Part shown: positions 59,082 through 64,000 of the stretch, piece by piece
How positions within the stretch are numbered: position 1 is the stretch's first letter
Layout: each line of letters opens with the position of its first letter
Origin: Novosphingobium sp. IK01
GTDB lineage: Bacteria; Pseudomonadota; Alphaproteobacteria; Sphingomonadales; Sphingomonadaceae
Reading direction: 5' to 3'
NCBI RefSeq assembly: GCF_033242265.1
Contig: NZ_BTFW01000001.1
Coordinates: 3,059,001 to 3,123,000, forward strand
Length of the DNA: 64,000 nt
Program-made: the position numbers and the translations under genes
The notes under the pieces: generated by a model
What the model saw: the letters and a program-made list of their open reading frames with translations, nothing else
What the model was told of the DNA's origin: nothing
Database searches by the model: none

Positions 59082-59546
59082 GTGAGCCAGCCTGCGGTGC
59101 TGTTCGTCTGTCTGGGCAATATCTGTCGTTCGCCAATGGCCGAGGCCGCCTTTCGAGAAGAGGCGGTCAAGGCCGGGCTGGCGGTGACCATCGAATCGGC
59201 GGGGACCGGTGGCTGGCATGTCGGCAATCCGCCCGACCCGCGTGCGCAGGCCGAGGCGCTGCGCCACGGGGTCGACATCTCGAAATATCGCGCGCGGCAG
59301 GTAGTGGAGGAGGATTTTGTCCGCTTCGGCCAGATTTTCGCGCTCGATCCGCAGAACCTTCAGGATCTGAAGCGGATTGCCCCGCGCCGCACGCTGGCCA
59401 AAGTCGGCCTGCTGATGGACCTCGTTCCGGGCCGGGCCGGAACTGCGGTGATCGATCCCTATTACGGCACGGACGAGGACTTTGCCGAGGCCTGGGACGA
59501 TGTGAGTCTGGCCGCTCAGCGGCTCGTGGCGCGCATGTTGCGCTAG
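59082..59546 (+). CDS. Low-molecular-weight protein-tyrosine phosphatase
   Basis: A 154-residue LMW-PTP. The P-loop VCLGNICRSPMAEAAF is at about 9-24 (Cys nucleophile and Arg), and the general-acid loop is DPYYGTDEDF. GTG 59082 is chosen: AAGGGA lies upstream and the P-loop then starts at the usual distance; an upstream in-frame start at 59001 would add 27 unrelated residues. Such enzymes control tyrosine kinases of polysaccharide export or arsenate-like chemistry; no partner gene is nearby. Confidence 0.93.
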   Translation: MSQPAVLFVCLGNICRSPMAEAAFREEAVKAGLAVTIESAGTGGWHVGNPPDPRAQAEALRHGVDISKYRARQVVEEDFVRFGQIFALDPQNLQDLKRIAPRRTLAKVGLLMDLVPGRAGTAVIDPYYGTDEDFAEAWDDVSLAAQRLVARMLR

Positions 59547-59631
59547 GCGCGGGGGCGCTCCGGGCGCTGTCTGAATGCGATTTCGGCAATTCTGCTTGAT
59601 TTGCACCGCGATTCGCCCGAAAGCAGCGCCC

Positions 59632-59910
59632 ATGCCCGCACGCATCTACCAGCGCCCGAAAAACGCCATGCAGTCCGGCAAGGCCCGGATTGCCGATTGG
59701 CTCCTCGAATTCGCTCCGGCGGAGGCCAAGCGCCCCGATCCGTTGATGGGATGGGCCGGTTCCGGCGACACCCAGCAGCAGGTCGTGCTCAAGTTTGCCT
59801 CCGAGGCCGACGCGCTCGCCTATGCCGAAAAGTACGGCATCGAGGTGCACGTCACGCCTTCGCCGGTCCATCGCCTCAAGATCCAGAGCTACGCCGACAA
59901 TTTCCGCTGA
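59632..59910 (+). CDS. NDUFS4-like complex I accessory subunit (ETC complex I subunit family)
   Basis: A 92-residue homologue of the mitochondrial complex I subunit NDUFS4, an accessory subunit kept in alphaproteobacteria. It has ARIYQRPKNAMQSGKA at the start, DPLMGWAGSGDTQQQVVLKF in the middle and ALAYAEKYGIEVHV at the end, all family hallmarks. ATG 59632 is preferred over 59575. The nuo operon is not in the window. The SRP RNA gene starts about 50 bp downstream. Confidence 0.93.
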   Translation: MPARIYQRPKNAMQSGKARIADWLLEFAPAEAKRPDPLMGWAGSGDTQQQVVLKFASEADALAYAEKYGIEVHVTPSPVHRLKIQSYADNFR

Positions 59911-59956
59911 TATGAAAACCGGCGCTTGCAATCGGCGCGCGCCGGCGCCATAGGCC

Positions 59957-60052
59957 GGGCCGGGAGTCGGGCGGACGTTTGCGTTCGCCAACCTGGTCAG
60001 GTCCGGAAGGAAGCAGCCACAACGGATTGCGGCGGGTCGCCCGGCTCCTTCG
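59957..60052 (+). ncRNA. ffs: Signal recognition particle RNA (4.5S type)
   Basis: The universally conserved SRP core GGTCAGGTCCGGAAGGAAGC lies at 59995-60014, inside a long hairpin: GGAGTCGGGC (59963-59972) pairs with GCCCGGCTCC (60039-60048). The size of about 96 nt matches the small alphaproteobacterial form. Exact ends are estimated. Position just upstream of dnaX is common in this class. Confidence 0.95.
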
Positions 60053-60254
60053 ACGACATGGATCATTCGATCCGCCTCGTCGAACTTTCAGCGCCACAGG
60101 TGACCCTGCCCGCATTTGCCGGCTTCAGGCTCCGCGCTGTCGCTTCCCAAACCTGATTTTCAGCCGATGCGGTCCCCCGGACGGACCGGTTCCGGTGAAA
60201 AGCGCGTCGCGCACCTTCGACATTTGCGCGTTGTGCGCTTACCTTTGGGACACG

Positions 60255-62152
<1,898 letters not shown>

Positions 62153-62156
<4 letters not shown>

Positions 62157-62488
62157 AGTCCATGGAAGAAATGATCCAGGCTGCCCAGAAGGCCGCCGAA
62201 ACGATCCAGCGCCAGATGGAGGACGCCCAGGGGCGCCTCGACGGCATCGAGGTGGAAGGCGCGGCCGGTGGCGGTCTCGTCAAGATCAAGGCTTCGGCCA
62301 AGGGGCGCGTGATCGGCGTCTCGATCGACGACAGCCTGCTGGTTCCCGCCGACAAGGGCATCCTCGAAGACCTCGTGGCCGCGGCCTTCAACGACGCGCG
62401 CACCAAGGCCGATGCGGCAGCGGGCGAGGAAATGCAGAAGGTGCAGATGGCGGCGGGCATTCCGCCGGGCTTCAAGCTGCCGTTCTGA
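62153..62488 (+). CDS. ybaB: YbaB/EbfC nucleoid-associated protein
   Basis: A 111-residue DNA-binding dimer. The N-terminal helix AQKAAETIQRQMEDAQGRLDG, VKIKASAKGRVIGVSID and EDLVAAAFNDARTKADA are typical. Its start overlaps the dnaX stop by 4 bp (ATGA). recR, which often follows, is absent here; an mlaA-like gene comes next. Confidence 0.95.
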
Positions 62489-62510
62489 TTCGGCCCTGAT
62501 CTGTCTGGTC

Positions 62511-62548
62511 CTGCCACAGGGGCGCTCATTTGACCGATCCTGTGGCAT
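62511..62548. other. Inverted repeat after ybaB
   Basis: TGCCACAGG (62512-62520) and CCTGTGGCA (62539-62547) form a 9-bp stem with an 18-nt loop and no T-run. It may be a weak terminator or mRNA 3' stem of the dnaX-ybaB transcript. Confidence 0.35.
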
Positions 62549-62626
62549 GGCCGTAGTTCTGCCATGATCGTTGCGCAATGAAACGGGTGTCCTGCAAGCG
62601 ATTGTGGCGGGGCTTATGACGGGGAC

Positions 62627-63754
62627 ATGATGATCGTATTGCTTGCCGCCGCGCTGGCCAGTGCCGCGCCGACCGAAACCGGTGTAGCCCAGAACGCGTC
62701 AGCGCCTGCTGCTGTGGATGCCAGTCAGGCGGCGCAAGGGCAGCCGGCACCGGCTGGTGTGGCTGGCGCGAGTGCCCCCGATGCTGCCCCCGATGCTGCG
62801 ATGGCCGCGCCGCCGCCGGTCGCCCCTGAGGCCGCACCGGTCGTGTCTTCGCAAGCGACCGCCTCGGAGCCCGCCGCAACGCCCGCGCCGGCAACCCCGG
62901 CCCGGCCCCAGACGACGACGGGCGCCCCCATCGTGGTCGAAGGGCGCACCAAGGCGCCTCCGGGTGATCCGGTGATCAAGCTCAACATGGCGAGCTATTC
63001 GGTCGCCCAGTCGGTCGATCACGCGATCATCGAGCCTGCCGCGATGGGTTACAAGAAGCATGTGCCCAGCCCGATCCGTGCGGCCGTGCGCCACTTCTTT
63101 GCCAACCTGACCGAGCCGGTCATCGCGGTCAATTTCCTGCTCCAGCTCCATCCGGGCAAGGCTGCCGAAACGGTGGGCCGCTTCGGGATCAACTCGACCA
63201 TCGGCATTGGCGGCCTGCTCGACGTGGCCAAGACCAAGACCTTCAAGCTGCCCTACCGGGTCAATGGTTTCGGCTATACCTTCGCCTATTACGGGGTGAA
63301 GCCGGGGCCGTTCCTGTTCATCCCGCTGGTTGGCCCGACGACCTTGCGCGATGCCATCGGTCTGGGACTGGATCGCATGGTCCTGCCGCTCGTGGTCGGT
63401 GGCCCGCTGCGCAGCCCCTATTACGTGGCCAGCTCCTTCGTGGTGCGCTCGCTCAACGACCGTCTGGCCGCCGACGAAGGCATCCGCGAGGCCCGCGCGA
63501 GCAGCGACCCCTACACTTCGACCAAGAACGCCTACCTCGCCCAGCGCCAGGCCGAGATCGACGAGCTCAAGGGGCACAAGCACAAGGTCGCCCCGCCAGC
63601 CGAACCGGTGCCGGCAGCCCCCGGTTCGGGCGAACCTGCGGCCTCGGCTCCATCTGGCGGGCCGGCCGCCCCGGCGCAGCCTGCTGCGCCGACAACGCCG
63701 CCTGTTTCCACTCCTGCGCCCGGCCAGGCTCCGGCGGCAAACCCGATTCCCTGA
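62627..63754 (+). CDS. MlaA (VacJ)-family protein without lipobox
   Basis: Homologue of the outer-membrane component of the Mla system that removes mislocalised phospholipids. The MlaA core spans about 110-300: GDPVIKLNMASYSVAQSVDHAI, PSPIRAAVRHFFANLTEPV, LQLHPGKAAETVGRFGINST and GPFLFIPLVGPTTLRDAIG. It differs from classical MlaA in three ways. The N-terminus (MMIVLLAAALASAAPTE) resembles a signal-peptidase-I signal and has no cysteine; the whole 375-residue protein is cysteine-free; and long Ala/Pro-rich regions lie on both sides of the core. It may not be lipidated. Starts 62627 and 62630 are equivalent. Confidence 0.87.
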   Translation: MMIVLLAAALASAAPTETGVAQNASAPAAVDASQAAQGQPAPAGVAGASAPDAAPDAAMAAPPPVAPEAAPVVSSQATASEPAATPAPATPARPQTTTGAPIVVEGRTKAPPGDPVIKLNMASYSVAQSVDHAIIEPAAMGYKKHVPSPIRAAVRHFFANLTEPVIAVNFLLQLHPGKAAETVGRFGINSTIGIGGLLDVAKTKTFKLPYRVNGFGYTFAYYGVKPGPFLFIPLVGPTTLRDAIGLGLDRMVLPLVVGGPLRSPYYVASSFVVRSLNDRLAADEGIREARASSDPYTSTKNAYLAQRQAEIDELKGHKHKVAPPAEPVPAAPGSGEPAASAPSGGPAAPAQPAAPTTPPVSTPAPGQAPAANPIP

Positions 63755-63834
63755 AGAATCGGGCCCCGGACAGTGCAAAACGGGGGCGGGAAGGGCTGAA
63801 ATTCGCCAATCCCCAGCCGTCTTGCCCGTTGGGC

Positions 63835-63863
63835 ATTGCGGGGCCAGACATGGGCCCCCATAT
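63835..63863 (+). promoter_or_regulatory. Possible heat-shock (sigma-32-like) promoter of lon
   Basis: ATTGCGG (63835-63841), 14 nt, then CCCCATAT (63856-63863) resembles the sigma-32 pattern CTTGAAA-N13-17-CCCCATNT, with a perfect -10 match but a weak -35. It lies about 70 bp before the lon start, where RpoH control is expected. Confidence 0.4.
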
Positions 63864-63932
63864 CCTGATCATATCTGTGGAAAGGCCTGAGGCTCGCCAT
63901 TGGGTTCTCAGCTGGGACGGACAACTGAACGC

Positions 63933-64000
63933 ATGACATTCTACCCGCTGCTTCCCCTGCGCGACATCGTCGTGTTCCCCGGCATGGTCGTGCCGCTGTT
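63933..64000 (+). CDS. lon: Lon protease, N-terminal start only
   Basis: The frame runs off the window after 22 codons: MTFYPLLPLRDIVVFPGMVV followed by PL. This is the conserved start of the Lon substrate-binding domain (PLLPLRDIVVFPGM pattern). Lon is the ATP-dependent cytoplasmic protease for damaged and regulatory proteins. Nothing can be said about the rest. Confidence 0.9.
   Translation, partial: MTFYPLLPLRDIVVFPGMVVPL

Overview
The window is GC-rich chromosomal DNA from an alphaproteobacterium, most likely a sphingomonad close to Novosphingobium or Sphingobium. The reasons are a complete lig-type protocatechuate 4,5-cleavage (PCA meta-cleavage) locus, a GapR-type protein, a DUF1244 protein, an NDUFS4-like complex I accessory subunit, the nagZ-scpA-scpB-tatABC gene order, and an SRP RNA just upstream of dnaX. 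Genes are dense, on both strands, and many are joined by 4-bp ATGA or GTGA overlaps. No prophage, insertion sequence, CRISPR array or plasmid function was seen. This is assigned from gene content only.

Layout. 1-5 kb: end of an EamA transporter, a 164-bp palindromic element, aconitase (acnA) and a PEP-CTERM surface protein on the minus strand. 5-8.5 kb: minus-strand yebC-ruvC-ruvA-ruvB. 8.6-17.5 kb: CPBP membrane protease, gapR, DUF1244, pyruvate kinase, a GAF-GGDEF diguanylate cyclase, the yggS/thiE-like divergent pair and ftsK. Three copies of a highly structured intergenic element lie between these genes. 17.6-27 kb: a catabolic island. A LysR regulator with two apparent HTH domains sits between the minus-strand ligK-ligU-ligI and the plus-strand DUF1932 dehydrogenase-ligJ-ligA-ligB-ligC. 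Together these convert protocatechuate to pyruvate and oxaloacetate: LigAB ring cleavage, LigC oxidation to PDC, LigI hydrolysis to OMA, LigU tautomerisation, LigJ hydration, LigK aldol cleavage. No uptake transporter or O-demethylase is present in the window.

27-31.5 kb: nagZ, scpA, scpB, tatA, tatB, tatC. 31.5-35.7 kb: a lipoprotein amidohydrolase translationally coupled to a 3-hydroxyisobutyrate dehydrogenase-like gene, opposite threonine ammonia-lyase. 35.8-43.3 kb: bpt-tamA-tamB (N-degron transferase, then the TamA/TamB outer-membrane module). 43.3-46 kb: lipid kinase, tRNA-Gln(TTG), yghU-type GST and phosphoglycolate phosphatase. 46-50 kb: glmU and glmS, separated by an RHH/PIN toxin-antitoxin pair behind a perfect 41-bp palindrome. 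50-56 kb: phosphatidyltransferase, purQ, purS, an M16 peptidase and purC. 56-64 kb: wrbA, an NTF2-like protein, a GNAT-nitrilase pair, LMW phosphatase, the complex I accessory subunit, ffs, dnaX, ybaB, a cysteine-free MlaA homologue and the start of lon.

Three families of palindromic intergenic repeats are visible. R1 is REP/BIME-like with five clusters. R2 has three large cruciform elements. R3 is one MITE-like element. The R2 and R3 copies all begin at or within a few bases of a stop codon. The points most worth following up are these repeats, the tandem-HTH regulator with its palindromic operator, the extra DUF1932 gene in the lig operon, and the toxin-antitoxin module whose toxin lacks a conserved acidic residue.
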